A stretch of DNA of 64,000 nucleotides from Purpureocillium takamizusanense (taxonomy: Eukaryota; Ascomycota; Sordariomycetes; Hypocreales; Ophiocordycipitaceae): contig NC_063070.1 in the NCBI RefSeq assembly GCF_022605165.1, positions 1,860,001 through 1,924,000 of the forward strand. The letters run 5' to 3'. The position numbers and the translations under genes are program-made. Positions within the stretch are counted from its first letter, which is position 1; each line of letters starts with the position of its first letter. The notes under the pieces are model-generated. The model worked only from the letters and a program-made list of their open reading frames with translations. It did no database searches and was not told where the DNA came from. Shown piece after piece: positions 21,729 to 33,712 of this stretch.

Positions 21729-22584
21729 TCACATGTTCATGAGCCCGCCTAGGTCCTTGTTCATGGCCCGCAGCCGGGCTTGCAGCTCGCGCTTCTTGAC
21801 CTCCATCTGTCGCGCCTCATCCTCCTCGCGGCGCAGGTCTTCCTCCGTCCAGAGCTCGCTCTCGTCCTCGGGCCCTTCGCCTTCTTCCTCCTCGTCGTCG
21901 TCTCGGTCCATCCAGCCCTTGTTCATGCTCGCCAGCTGCTCGGCCTGCGCCGCGACCTTAGCCTCGTAGTAGGCGGCCGTGTTCTTGCCGTTGCGGTACC
22001 TGGCGCGTAGGGCGGCGATGTGGTCGCGCGCCCCGGGCAGCTCGTAGACGCCGCACAGCTTTTCGGCCCCGCGCAGCAGGACCTCAACGTCGACGTCGCC
22101 GGAGGGGGCGGTGGCGCCGCGGCGCAGCTGGTCGTGCATCTCGCCCCCGAGGACGGCGGCGACGGCGGTATGGCGGCGCGGGTGCGTGGAGCCGCGCGTG
22201 GGCGGACCGGTGGTGACCTCGCCCGAGGCGACGTTGAAGACAGTCTGGCGGCGGGCGGTGGCGGAAGGGGCGTCGGACGTTGGTTGTTCGCCGCCGCCCC
22301 CGCGGGACGAGGTGGCTGGCGGAGGCGGAGGCGGTACGGAGAAGAGAGCGCGCTCGTGCGGCTCGGTGTCGCGGATCAGTGAGGTGATGTCGTGGTTGGA
22401 GAGGAGTGCATTTGTGAAGATCTTGGGCGGGGGGAAGCTGGGCGGAGGGAGGGGTCAGCGATGAGGCCGGTGACGATGCTCACGGTGCTAGAGCGGGGAG
22501 CGAGGGGGGGTTGACTTACGGGAGCGCGTCAATGCCTTGGCACGAGTAGGATATTTGGTCGAGGTGTGCGGCAAGGAGAGACAT
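21729..22584 (-). CDS. SPC34: DASH complex subunit Spc34
   Basis: Spc34 is a component of the DASH/Dam1 ring that couples kinetochores to spindle microtubules and is an Aurora B target. Two exons (22520-22584, 21729-22437) joined through an 82-nt intron give 257 residues. Exon 1 encodes MSLLAAHLDQISYSCQGIDA. The junction reads LPFPPPKIFTNALLSNHDIT, the family's most conserved segment. The frame continues as RDTEPHERALF, a low-complexity linker, and a C-terminal region with an acidic patch and a predicted coiled coil (DLRREEDEARQMEVKKREL). The second exon is open from the acceptor at 22438 to the stop, so only one intron is needed. Confidence 0.9.
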
Positions 22585-24433
22585 AATGGCTGCGTCGGCA
22601 CGAGGGAGCTCTCCGCGGAGGCGACGTGACGTGCGCAGAGGACAAATGAGGCTGGCCTGTCGCCGAGGTCGAGTTGTTGATGGCAAAAGCTCACGTGGTG
22701 GCAGCGATGTGACGTCCGAAGACGCGATGCCCCACGGCCGCGTGCGTTGTCTGTCCCTGGCGTGCGTGGCTGCCCTGCCCTTCAAGGTAAGGTTCCTTGT
22801 TGGCTTCCATCCTTGTCGCAGAGCCGCCACGCCATGCCGGCCTTGTGGAACGCCAGTCGGTGGACTACCCCACCAGCGTGCCAGCCCAGATCTGATGACC
22901 TGCAGTGCCTGGGCACCACCCACCTCACACATCACTGCATTTGGATGACGACCCCCCCGCCATCCAGTCCGGATGGGATGTCAAATATGACGTGCAGGCA
23001 GGCATGGGTTGTACCTATGAAGGCACGGTACGAAGTATAGGTGTAACCCGTAGCGAGGATATGTGGCAGGCAGTCAGCGCGTGCCCCCGGCACTTTCCGT
23101 CAGTTCTATGCACCCTCGCCCTTCCAGTGTCGATTGTCTGTCCTCTGCGTTGCATCGTTGACGATGCGAACCGTTGGGGTGTGCTTGCCCCGGGCACAGC
23201 CATCAGCGGGACCAAGACGAGTGACACTACAGGTCGTGAAAGTTCAACGGCGCCTCTGGAAAACAACAAGAGCTTCTGCAACCAGATGCCGGGACGATAA
23301 CAACAAGTATCTTACCTAGGTAGCTACCTACGTTACTCGCCTAGTGTAGCACTAACGCAGATGCGGTATTAGGTGGGTGTCTCGGAGAGGTAGCGGTGCA
23401 GCCGGGGTCAGCACTCCGTATTCCAACACGAGGCAGATAGCACAGGGCAAAAGTGCGAGTGTTCTCGCATGATGCCCTATAAAGAAGCCATCGAGAAGAA
23501 TTCACTTGGCACCTTACAGCGTAGTGCAGCTAACGCAAGGAACCAATGAACATTAAGTTCATCAATGACAGGAAGGGGCGATACTCGAGGCTCATACGGC
23601 GGGAAGGACCATCTGCCGCTTTCAGGGGCTCGTGTCATTAGGGGCTTGGCCAAGTCCCGTTCGGCTCCTCCCTCCCCGGGTCTTCCGCAGGTACCGCCTA
23701 ACCGCCAACTCACTTAACTACCTTGGTAGTAGTAGAGTACGGAGTACTCCCTGGAAGCACAAGATTAGTAGATAGGTACACCTAGATCTAGTAGTAAGTA
23801 CCTACTAGGTAACCAGGCGCCTAGCTGCCTGCACTAAGCCATCACAAGCTTGGCATCGTCTGCTCCGGCGCCTCTTGCTCGCCGACGACAGCCCAGAGAG
23901 CACAGCCTCTTCAGCCCTTGCACCGGAATCCACACCACCCCCCCTGTGCGGCAGGAACTTGGCGGGCGGGCACCCACCCTCGACAGTTCATCTGCACCTG
24001 CACCCACCCGATACCTGGGTTTCAATGATTAACCCACTGAACCTCGCCCGGGATCCCATTGGCAGCCCACCCAAGCTGGGGGAACGCACTGGATCCCCCC
24101 TTGTTCCCCGGGCCGCCGCCACGACCACCACGACCACCGCGACGTCTGTCCCTCGCGCGCCATCCTCAATTACGTTGCCCTTGACTGCAATCTTCCTCGA
24201 CCTCGACGTCTGCACCGTCCTCCCGCCGGCGCATCGCAGTTTCTTCAGTCGACGATTGAGATAGCGAGTCGCACCGCCTGTTGGCATGTGCTAATCGCGT
24301 GGCCCTCGCAGCCGCATCCGGCGTCGGTGCACTCACAATCGCAGGCACCACGACATTTCACTTCCGACCGTGTTCGAGACCCTGGGTTTGGCCAAGTCGT
24401 TCCTCCAAAGCGCCACCGACCGACACCGCCTAG
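22585..24433. other. Divergent intergenic region between SPC34 and the GT90 gene
   Basis: Nearly 1.85 kb between the two divergent starts. GTAC and CTAG-rich palindromic DNA occupies about 23305-23345 and 23700-23815. The 600 bases before 24434 are pyrimidine-rich leader-like sequence. No gene is supported on either strand. Confidence 0.5.
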
Positions 24434-26589
24434 ATGTTGGGCACCGGACCCTTCTCTCGGCGGCCGTCGGGTCTGGTTCGTTACGTCGCCGTCGCCGTGT
24501 TCCTGCTCGTCGCCCTATACTTTTTCAGCAGCTCCAGGGATCCATACGCATCACCCGGCGCGTCTCTCAAGCGTCCCGTCAACCCCACGAGCCCACAGCC
24601 CGGCGAGAAGCTCAAGCCCAACGACAAACCGGGCCCCGACACGAGCAACCCCGAGCCTCAACCGCTCGACAAGCCCAGACCAGACACGGACAAGCCAGCG
24701 ACGCAGCACATTGATAAACCCAAACCCAACCCCGACACGAGCAAGCAAGAAAAGCCCGACGCAAAGAAGCCGGACACCCAAAAGCCTGGCGACAAACCCA
24801 AGACAGCACCACCCGTCAGCGAGCCGGGAAGAAAAAAGCACCCCATCGACAAGCTCATATATGATGCTCAGCATCACTTTGCCGAGCTCACCTCCAAGGA
24901 ATCCAAAACGGTCGAGCAGGCCGCCCAGGCGTACCGCAAGCAGCGCGGCCGCCACCCGCCGCCTGGCTTCGACAAGTGGTTCGAGTTTGCCCGTTCCCGC
25001 AACGCCCTCATCATTGAGGACTTTTTCGATCAGATCCACCACGACATTGAACCCTTCTGGGGTCTTGACCCAACGCTGATGCGCCGTGAAGCCAGCCAGT
25101 TCGAGATGACCATCAACGTGCGTAAAGGCAATGCCACGGCTGGATCCGATTGGTTTTGGACCAAGATCTGGCTCGACATGATCCAGGAGATCGCGCCTAT
25201 GCTCCCCGACATGGATCTTGCCCTCAACGCCATGGACGAGCCGCGCCTCGTCGTCCCCTGGGAGGACATGCAGGGATACATGAAAAAGGCCGCCAGGACG
25301 GCTAAGCTGCCCAAGGCTAATACGGTCGTGTCCGATTTTCAGAAGCTGCCGCAACCGCGCAAGGGTGGGCTGGCTGGCGAAATCCAGCCGAAGTCATGGG
25401 AGGAGACGAGTAAGTGCCGAACCACTACCAACAGAGACGCACGCTTCTGACCGCCGCAGAACCATACTGGCCGCTCGTACGCCGCGGTTGCTCCCCTACC
25501 AGCGCGGCCCGCACAGCGGCCCTGAAGAAGTCATTTGCCGACCCGCCGTCCATCAGCACCAAGAACGCCGAGCCGCACCTCTACAAGGGTTACGTTTTCA
25601 ATTACACGTTGTCCAATGATCTCTGCCATCAGCCCGACCTACAGGGACTCGAGGGCATTCTCATCGCACCCCTGTCGACAAAGTCGACCAAGACCATGTT
25701 TCCCATGTTTGGAGGCTCCAAGCTGACCGTCAACAACGAGATCCTCCTGCCCGCGCCGATGTACTGGAGCGAAGAGGAACGGTTCACAGGCGGCGACGAG
25801 CGCGGTGTCGAGTGGCGTGAGAAGAGTAGCAAGGCCATCTGGCGCGGCGTCGCCACCGGAGGGCTCAACGCCGCAGACAACTGGCGCGGCTTCCAGCGGC
25901 ACCGCTTCGTTGCCATGGGTAATGGCACCAAGGTCGCCCTCGTTGAGGCGGGAGAGAAGCCTGAGAACTTTGCGCTTGCCGAGGAGCAATACAGCGTGAG
26001 AGCGCAGCGCGACGGCAAACTGGGCAAGTGGGTGGATGAGTGGTCCGACGTGGGCTTCATCGACCTGAGCTGCGACCCGCCTCAGGACGGCCTCTGCAAC
26101 TACACCGATTTCTACTTCCACCCCATCAAGGGCGTCAAGATGGCCGATCAGTTTAGCTTCAAGTACCTCCCAGACATCGACGGCAACTCGTTTTCCGGGC
26201 GCTACCTGGGCTTCCTGCGGTCGACGTCATTGCCCATCAAGTCGACCATCTGGCGCGAGTGGCATGACAGCCGCCTGGTGCCATGGAAGCACTTTGTGCC
26301 CATGGACAACCGCTTCAGCGACTACTTCGGCATCATGGAGTACTTCCTGGGGTACGAGGGACGCGACGGGCACGACCACGCGGCGGAGAAAATCGCCACT
26401 GAGGGCAAGGAGTGGGCCGACCAGGTGCTGCGTAGGGAGGACATGCTCGTTTACGTGCTGCGGCTGCTGCTCGAATACGCCCGCGTCGTCGACGAGCGCC
26501 GGGAGACGATGGGCTGGGTCGACGACGTGCTGCGAAATCCCTCGTTGGAGAGTACGTGGAAGACCTGGTGGCGATTTGGCGGAAGCTAG
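24434..26589 (+). CDS. CAP10/GT90 family glycosyltransferase, type II membrane protein
   Basis: Two exons (24434-25409, 25460-26589) with a 50-nt intron give 701 residues. A short basic N terminus precedes a single membrane anchor (VRYVAVAVFLLVALYFF, about 16-32), then a Pro/Lys/Asp-rich stem with repeated DKP units (about 60-125). The large luminal domain carries CAP10/GT90 features: SKAIWRGVATGG, then GFQRHRFVAMGNGTK, then FKYLPDIDGNSFSGRY, then KSTIWREWHDSRLVPW, then VPMDNRFSDYFGIMEYF. In basidiomycete yeasts, Cap10-like proteins act in capsule xylosylation; in ascomycetes the substrate is mostly unknown, probably a Golgi glycan. The spliced junction reads EETKPYWPLV. The start is fixed by the membrane anchor directly after it. 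Confidence 0.92.
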
Positions 26590-26917
26590 CCGACGACTCT
26601 GCGGGTGTTCCACACTCGATTGGATAGGGGTGGGAAGGCGTTGTGGTGTGTTTTTATTATCACGAGGCGCTTTGTATCATGCTTCCTTCTTGTCTATTCT
26701 AGAGAGCTATCCGTGGCAACAGGCGGATGTGTATAGAAGACGATTAGTACTTGCAGGACTGAGAGTCCCCATCTGCAAGGTAGCCGAAGCGAAATGCCGC
26801 TTTGTAAATGAGCAATTTCGCTGCCTATGTGCTTTAGCCTGTTTGGTCCCTTGTTATTATTGCATCTCGTGCCTTGTCGTCCTTTAACTACCTGATCTAT
26901 CCGAGGCACAACTAGAA
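26590..26917. other. 3' region of the GT90 gene
   Basis: AT-richer sequence with no coding signal, probably 3' UTR for the GT90 gene and, on the minus strand, for the small ORF ending at 26918. Confidence 0.5.
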
Positions 26918-27367
26918 CTAATTCAGGTAGGCAGCCTGGAATATGAGTGCAAGCGGTTGTCCCGCGATGGCGGGAACCCAAAACGGACCATGAGGGTCTT
27001 GGGGTTCATGGGGGAAGAGTGGTATATTATGCTCATCTGCGCGCTGAGTAGAGAGGTTAGAGGCGATGAGGGGGCCGCGAGTAGAGTCCTGGAGAGGGAT
27101 ATGTAGAGAGAATTTGAGGAACGGCATGGAGCTGCGCAAACTGAATGTGGACTTTTGACGGTGCGGATGGGTAGGGAGCAGCAGGTCGCTCGTGCTCTGG
27201 GGCCGGATGAGATTTGCGGCTCGCCAGGGCGGCGTGGCTCCAGCTGGTCCGTGAGGGCCGGGGGCGTGAATCTCGGGTTGTTGAGGTAGAGGGCTGCCCT
27301 CGACGTAGACGCCCATGTCGTACTGCTCTGAAGGAATTGGTGGTGATGGTGGTGGCTGCAGTGGCAT
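26918..27367 (-). CDS. Possible small proline-rich protein of unknown function
   Basis: A single open frame of 149 codons from an ATG at 27367 to a TAG. The translation is proline-rich at the start (MPLQPPPSPPIPSEQYDMGV) and contains MPFLKFSLHIPLQ. It ends with FPHEPQDPHGPFWVPAIAG and then QPLALIFQAAYLN. The composition is more protein-like than the two overlapping open frames on the same strand. There is no domain, signal peptide or membrane segment. A possible acceptor (ctgcag) sits just inside the start, so an upstream exon cannot be excluded. It lies 180 bases downstream of the MTF1 stop on the same strand, so it could also be 3' UTR of MTF1. Confidence 0.35.
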   Translation of the reverse strand: MPLQPPPSPPIPSEQYDMGVYVEGSPLPQQPEIHAPGPHGPAGATPPWRAANLIRPQSTSDLLLPTHPHRQKSTFSLRSSMPFLKFSLHIPLQDSTRGPLIASNLSTQRADEHNIPLFPHEPQDPHGPFWVPAIAGQPLALIFQAAYLN

Positions 27368-27546
27368 TGATCGGGGGGCAACGTAGGATGGCTAGACGGC
27401 CACACTTGCACGTTACGTCGTCGGAGACACGACAAACGGGCGAGTGATAGATACTTGGCCTCTGCCCTAGCAACGGGACACTCTGGTGTCCTTGCTGTAG
27501 CAGCAGCAGCAGCAGCGCAGGGGTAAGTAGCAATTCTCCATCCGCC

Positions 27547-29490
27547 TCAAGCCACCCCCCCGGCGTTGCCCTTGACCTCGTCGTCGACGTCGGCGGAGTC
27601 GCCGTCATCGTCGGACAGGCGGGCGAGCAGCTGGGCGTAGGTCGGGCGGAAGGGCCAGTCCATCCAGGCCTGGAGGATCTCGACCCACTGTGCCTCGTTC
27701 ATGGCGCGGACGGTGACGGCGCCGTGGCCCGTGACGGGGGTGCCGCCGCGAGCCGGGTCGCGCAGGCTGGGGCAGCGCGCGGCCAGGTCGCCGAAGCCGA
27801 CCCAGAGGGTCTCCATTGCGCGGCCGACGGGCTGGAGGGTGTGGTGGAACCAGAAGCGCAGCATGGCCTCGGACATCTCGCCCGCGCGAGACGTGGCCGT
27901 GCCCTGCTCCCGCAGCAGCGGGTGCATGGCCTTGGGCTGGATGTCGAGGAGCGCCGAGGGCGCCGCGGGGAAGAAGTCATCGGCCCGCGCGGCGAGCGGC
28001 TCGTACGCGCGCCGGTCCCAGAGTAGCGCGGGGGGTTCCTGCCGGAAGAGGTGCAGGCTATCGCGGAGCGCGCCGAGCTGGTTGCGCGCGTTCTTCTTGA
28101 GGTTGTCGATGCGCTCGTTCCACGCCGCGTCGGCGCGTGCGAACTCGTCGGGGTGCGCCCCCGCTGCCGCGAGCGCCGCCACGGCCTCGTACTCTCGCAG
28201 CAGGTCCATGAAGAGCGCCGCGTCGCCCTGGCCGTGCTTTTCGCGCTGCCGCAGCATCCTGAGCCGCTTCGAGGATGCCGCGCTGGCGTCAAGCGGCGAA
28301 GAGGACAGCTCTTGCTCGAGGTCCTCTAGCTCGCGCTTGAAGGGGCGGGCGATCGTCGGCAGGCGCACGCCGGCGAGCCTCTGGCCCATGAGAGACGGGT
28401 CGGCCTGCATGCTCTTGTAGACGGCCGTCTCGCGTCCGGCGGGCATGGTGAGCCCCGCCGCGGCCATGCGCTCCAGCGCGCGGCAGCCCGACTCGACGTT
28501 GATCCACCCGTCGCGTAGGGAGTTGCGGTCCTCGACGTCCGTGTCCAGGCCAGCGACCTCGTGGATCCACTCGCACGACATCTCGGCCTCGAAGGCGCTG
28601 CGCTTGCGGCGGTAGATGGCTCGCGGCAGCAAGCGGCGCTTGTCCTCGTCGTTGATCCAGACGAGCATGCGCACGAGCCCGTACTGCTGGAAGAGCGACG
28701 ACGTGCGGATGCTCGACATGAGCTGGTACATGACCATGGTGCTGACGCCCTCGAAGCCGTGAAAGGACTTTTTGGGAAACATGGACAGGTTAGCCGTGAC
28801 GAGCAGCGTGTCGTTGCGCGTGGGCTCCGCGCCGGGCGCCGTCCTCGTGCTGTCGCGCTGGTCGGCGAGATCCTCCCCGCGGATCACGTCGAGGAGTTCC
28901 CGCCACAAGATGCCCGACTTGGGCAGTAGGCGGACGCTGTCTTTTGCAAGCAGCGGCTCCAGGAAGGGGCGGTACAGCTCGGCGTCGGGCTCCATCATGA
29001 TGTGCCGGCGCGGTCGCAGCAGGTCGTGCAGCTTGCGGCTCCAGACGCCCGCCCCCGGGTTGAGATCGACGAGGTCGCACCCGCGGTGACGCTCGAGCGA
29101 CGGGCCGACGTAGCTGAGGATGTCGTCTGCGTGTGGTCGCGTTGGAGGTCAGCAGGGCTGCTATTTGCGGCCGAGACCGATGGAGATGGGGATGGATGTC
29201 TTACCGCAGAGTCCCTCACTCACGACATTGACGCGCCAGGGCTCGGTAGCGATGGCCTTTCTGCGGCCGGCGCCGCGCCTCCACACGCCCGTCTTCTTGA
29301 GGCGTGCGGCAACGTCTGAGTTTGAGGGCTCGTCTGAGGTTGAGGGCTCGTCTGAGGTTGAGGGCTCGTCTGCCTTGGTCTTGGCCTCGGGCTTGGTCTT
29401 CTTTGTCTTGGCTGGCGTCGTAGCCTTGCCGCGGAGCTGGGCCCCGAGCCGCCGCGCGAGCGCTGGGTGCGCATAGCGGCGTGCCAACAT
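27547..29490 (-). CDS. MTF1: Mitochondrial transcription factor Mtf1 (rRNA dimethylase-like fold)
   Basis: Mtf1 helps the mitochondrial RNA polymerase melt promoters and derives from KsgA-type rRNA adenine dimethylases. Two exons (29205-29490, 27547-29126) with a 78-nt intron give 621 residues. The N terminus MLARRYAHPALARRLGAQL is Arg/Ala-rich, consistent with mitochondrial import. A low-complexity segment follows with three near-identical DEPSTS units. The conserved core begins WRVNVVSEGLCDDILSYVG and runs through GPSLERHRGCDLVDLNPGAG to HIMMEPDAELYRPFLEPLL; the DLNPGAG stretch corresponds to the SAM-binding loop of the fold. The protein is much longer than yeast Mtf1, as is usual in filamentous ascomycetes. 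The splice junction is phase 1 and reads LCDDI. Confidence 0.87.
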
Positions 29491-30260
29491 GAGGTGCGTG
29501 TGCTTATGGCCGGTGAATGAGCTGCGGTTGTGTGTGAGGTGAGGTCAAAGTTGGGAGCAGGCGCTGGTTCTGCGCGGACCCACTTGACGGGGGCAGATGT
29601 TTTTGTTCGTCGTCAGCCGGGGGTTCTAAAATAAGTCTTGATCACGGCTATGATGACTTGCGACAGCGATCATCACTACTACTACTAGGTAGAGACACGG
29701 CATAATAGTAATAACAACTCTGGCCATGGCTGCGTCAATACAGGACGAACCAGCGCGAATCAATTCAAGTCAGCTCGAGGCTCAGTGACTGCCCCGCGGC
29801 CTAGTGTGGTTGCAAGACACCAGAAGAGACCTTTTTATTTATTTATATCGCCCTCAAATGCCGGGCGTCTGGCATCTGCCGGCACCTGTTGGCGTGAGAC
29901 ACGCGCAGCCAGGCACAGCGAATCGAGCAGGCACCGCAACCCAAAAGGCTTCAAGACAAGGCCGCCTGCGGCGGGACTGATTACCCGGCTGCTTCTTTGT
30001 TAGTAGTGGGAAGCGCTCCTCGAAAAGAAAACCACTCAAACGGCATCGTGGGCATGTCTCGGCGTCCTCGAGCTGACCTGGGGAAATGTCTGAACGCCCC
30101 CGAGTGGCGACTCGGTCGTGAGCTGGCCCGGTGAGACCTCACGCATAGACCTGCAAGGGCAGTAGCAGCCTCGCTCGACGCTGGGATGGCCGAGCTGGAG
30201 CAAGACACGAGCCGGCACGTCGGCGAGGCCGTCGCGATGCCTATCCGACCTTCCGTTAAA
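29491..30260. other. Intergenic region between MTF1 and the small secreted protein
   Basis: Divergent promoter space. No coding frame is supported. TA-rich sequence with TACTACTAC repeats lies at about 29670-29690. Confidence 0.5.
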
Positions 30261-30270
30261 GTATATAAAG
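30261..30270 (+). promoter_or_regulatory. TATA box of the small cysteine-rich secreted protein gene
   Basis: Reads gtatataaag, about 90 bases before a probable 5' UTR intron and 175 bases before the ATG at 30445. Confidence 0.65.
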
Positions 30271-30360
30271 CCTCGTCGCTCACCATAACCGTAAGTCGTA
30301 AAAGGTCTAAGCCATCAGAAGCATCATTTCCAACGGAACAAGGCACACACACATCCTTCA

Positions 30361-30410
30361 GTGAGTCCCTCGCCTCCATACTACACGCAGCCGTCCGCTG
30401 ATCTCCGCAG
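30361..30410 (+). other. Probable 5' UTR intron of the small secreted protein gene
   Basis: Starts gtgagt, contains gctgat as a plausible branch site and ends ctccgcag, 34 bases before the start codon. It is typical in size for this genome. Confidence 0.55.
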
Positions 30411-30444
30411 ATACAGCCTCAACAACATCAAAACTCAACACAAA

Positions 30445-30729
30445 ATGGTCAAGCTCGTCGCCGCCGCCCTCGCGCTCCTCGCTGCCGCTGCCACGGCCTG
30501 CGACACGGCCTGCAGCGGCGCCTCGGACCGCGACGGGCGCTGCTACTACTCGTGCACCGACAACGCGTGCCACATGTCCGGGTCGCACCACCGCGACGAG
30601 TTCCTCAACGGGCTCTCTGGGCGCGGCTACGACTGCAAGCCCGAGGGCTACAACACGTTGTCGTGCGCTAAGACGGACAACTTTGGCGGCTGCTGGAGCC
30701 ACAAGTGGACTTGCGGAGGGCAGTGCTAG
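30445..30729 (+). CDS. Small cysteine-rich secreted protein, effector-like
   Basis: 94 residues from the ATG giving MVKLVAAALALLAAAATA, a textbook signal peptide with cleavage expected before CDTAC. The mature part of about 76 residues holds ten cysteines (CDTAC, RCYYSC, NAC, DC, SC, GC, TC, QC), so up to five disulfides, and ends GGQC. No named domain is recognised. The strong TATA box and 5' UTR intron suggest regulated, possibly high, expression. The role is not known; size, secretion and cysteine density are typical of fungal effectors and antimicrobial or killer-type proteins. An upstream in-frame ATG at 30361 is rejected because it would fuse extra sequence before the signal peptide. 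Confidence 0.85.
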   Translation: MVKLVAAALALLAAAATACDTACSGASDRDGRCYYSCTDNACHMSGSHHRDEFLNGLSGRGYDCKPEGYNTLSCAKTDNFGGCWSHKWTCGGQC

Positions 30730-30878
30730 GGCAATGGGGAATGAGATGAGGAGGACGAGTGAAGTCGAGCGAGGCGATGGCGGCAGATAATTAGTTAGTC
30801 ATGGAAGGCGTCGCTTATTTTGCTCGACTAAAACCACAAAACAAGGCAATGCCATACGCCGAGCGCCGTGTCAGTGCC

Positions 30879-32334
<1,456 letters not shown>

Positions 32335-32644
32335 TCAGGTGGGAGCTCGGTGTCGGAGAGGGTCGTTCAGAGATCGGAGAGCACAGACCGCGCTCGGCTG
32401 GAGGACGTGGAAGACGCGCGATGGTGACGAGATGCGACGAGGTAACGTCAGACTGCGGATTGGCGGGGTAACATGTAGGTATCGGGGCCTGGTGGCGGCG
32501 CTGATAGGGGCGTGGTGGGGCACGCCAACCTCGAATGCCAAGTTCTATGGATCGTGCCTGGATTCTTTGCAGGCAGCAAGCTGCCTCACGACAGAGTTCC
32601 AGGCCCCTTCAACCTTGCTCGACAAGCCCCCAAGCCTGCCCGCC

Positions 32645-33205
32645 ATGGCCGAGGTCCAAGCCCGCCTGCAGTCCCTCTCCGAGGACTACCAGAAGCTGCA
32701 GCAAGGTGCGAAACCCTCCCAGCGAGCGTACGGCTCTGACTAGGCGAGGACTACGAGGACGCTGACCCGGGCCGCGAGTGGCAGAGCTGCAAGACACGGT
32801 CGCCTCGCGGCAGAAGCTAGAGGGCCAGAAGCAGGAGAACGTCGGCGTGCAAAAGGTGCGGCGAACCGCCTGCGCATGAGCCCGACTGGCTGACTGTTAC
32901 GCTAGGAGTTTGACAACCTGGGCGACGATGAGACCATCTACAAGCTGGTCGGGCCCGTGCTGCTGAAGCAGGACAAGGTCGAGGCTGAGAGCACGGTCAA
33001 GGGACGGCTCGACTTTATCAGCGGCGAGATGTGAGTCACAGGACACGGCGCGTTCGCGCGAGTCCCCAAGGCCCAGCTAATGTGATTTAATCTCTGCAGT
33101 TCGCGGCTGGAGGGCAGCATCAAGGAAACGCAGGACAAGATGGAGAAGAAGAAGACGGAGATTATTCAGGTGCAGTCACAGGCTCAGCCTCAGGGTAAGC
33201 AGTGA
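32645..33205 (+). CDS. YKE2: Prefoldin subunit 6
   Basis: A beta-type subunit of the hexameric prefoldin chaperone that hands unfolded actin and tubulin to CCT. Four small exons (32645-32705, 32785-32855, 32906-33030, 33100-33205) with introns of 79, 50 and 69 nt join to 120 residues. The N-terminal coiled coil ends SRQKLEGQKQENVGVQKEF. The conserved hairpin region reads IYKLVGPVLLKQDKVEAEST followed by VKGRLDFISGEI. A C-terminal coiled coil SRLEGSIKETQDKMEKKK ends in a Gln-rich tail. No single exon reveals the gene; the family sequence appears only after splicing. It shares a short divergent promoter with VPS4 and lies upstream of the AMSH gene on the same strand. Confidence 0.93.
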
Positions 33206-33712
33206 GTCCTCGATAGAATCATGCCAATTGCGTCTGCTGCACAAATGATGGAGTCATCTGAAATTGTCCGTCGTAAATGCCAAAAAGGAACATGGACGCC
33301 AGCTGCCAAGAAATCACAGACTGCTTCACATCTACCTTAGTACTTGCGCGACAGGCAGCAGGCAGTGACCCTCCCTGACGAGTCTGCGTGTGTTGCCTGA
33401 CAGGTTTGTCCAGTGAGCCTAGGTACTAATGCAGTAGGCAGAGCCGGCATTCACTCGGGCTGTCACTTGCAGCGGGTGCCGTGACGTGGTGTGTGGGTGC
33501 CCCTCGCCTGTTCGTGGCCCCACCCCCTCCCATCCACCTATGTATCCCTCCTCTGTCAAACCACGCGTCTGTCCCCTCGACATCGCTCCCCGTGTCGACG
33601 TGCAAACGCCGCGCTGATGGGAGCACACCTACCTCAGCATGATCCGCCGACCTATATCTAGCTCATAGTTGCGTCGCGCGTCGCGCCCGAGACACCAGTC
33701 GACGCGGACACG
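33206..33712. other. Intergenic region between prefoldin 6 and the AMSH gene
   Basis: About 500 bases in tandem orientation holding the 3' UTR of the prefoldin gene and the promoter of the next. No other coding signal. Confidence 0.5.

Noticed and set aside
26264..26887. A 207-codon plus-strand frame at the GT90 3' end
   Set aside because: Runs out of frame over the last part of the GT90 exon and into its 3' UTR.
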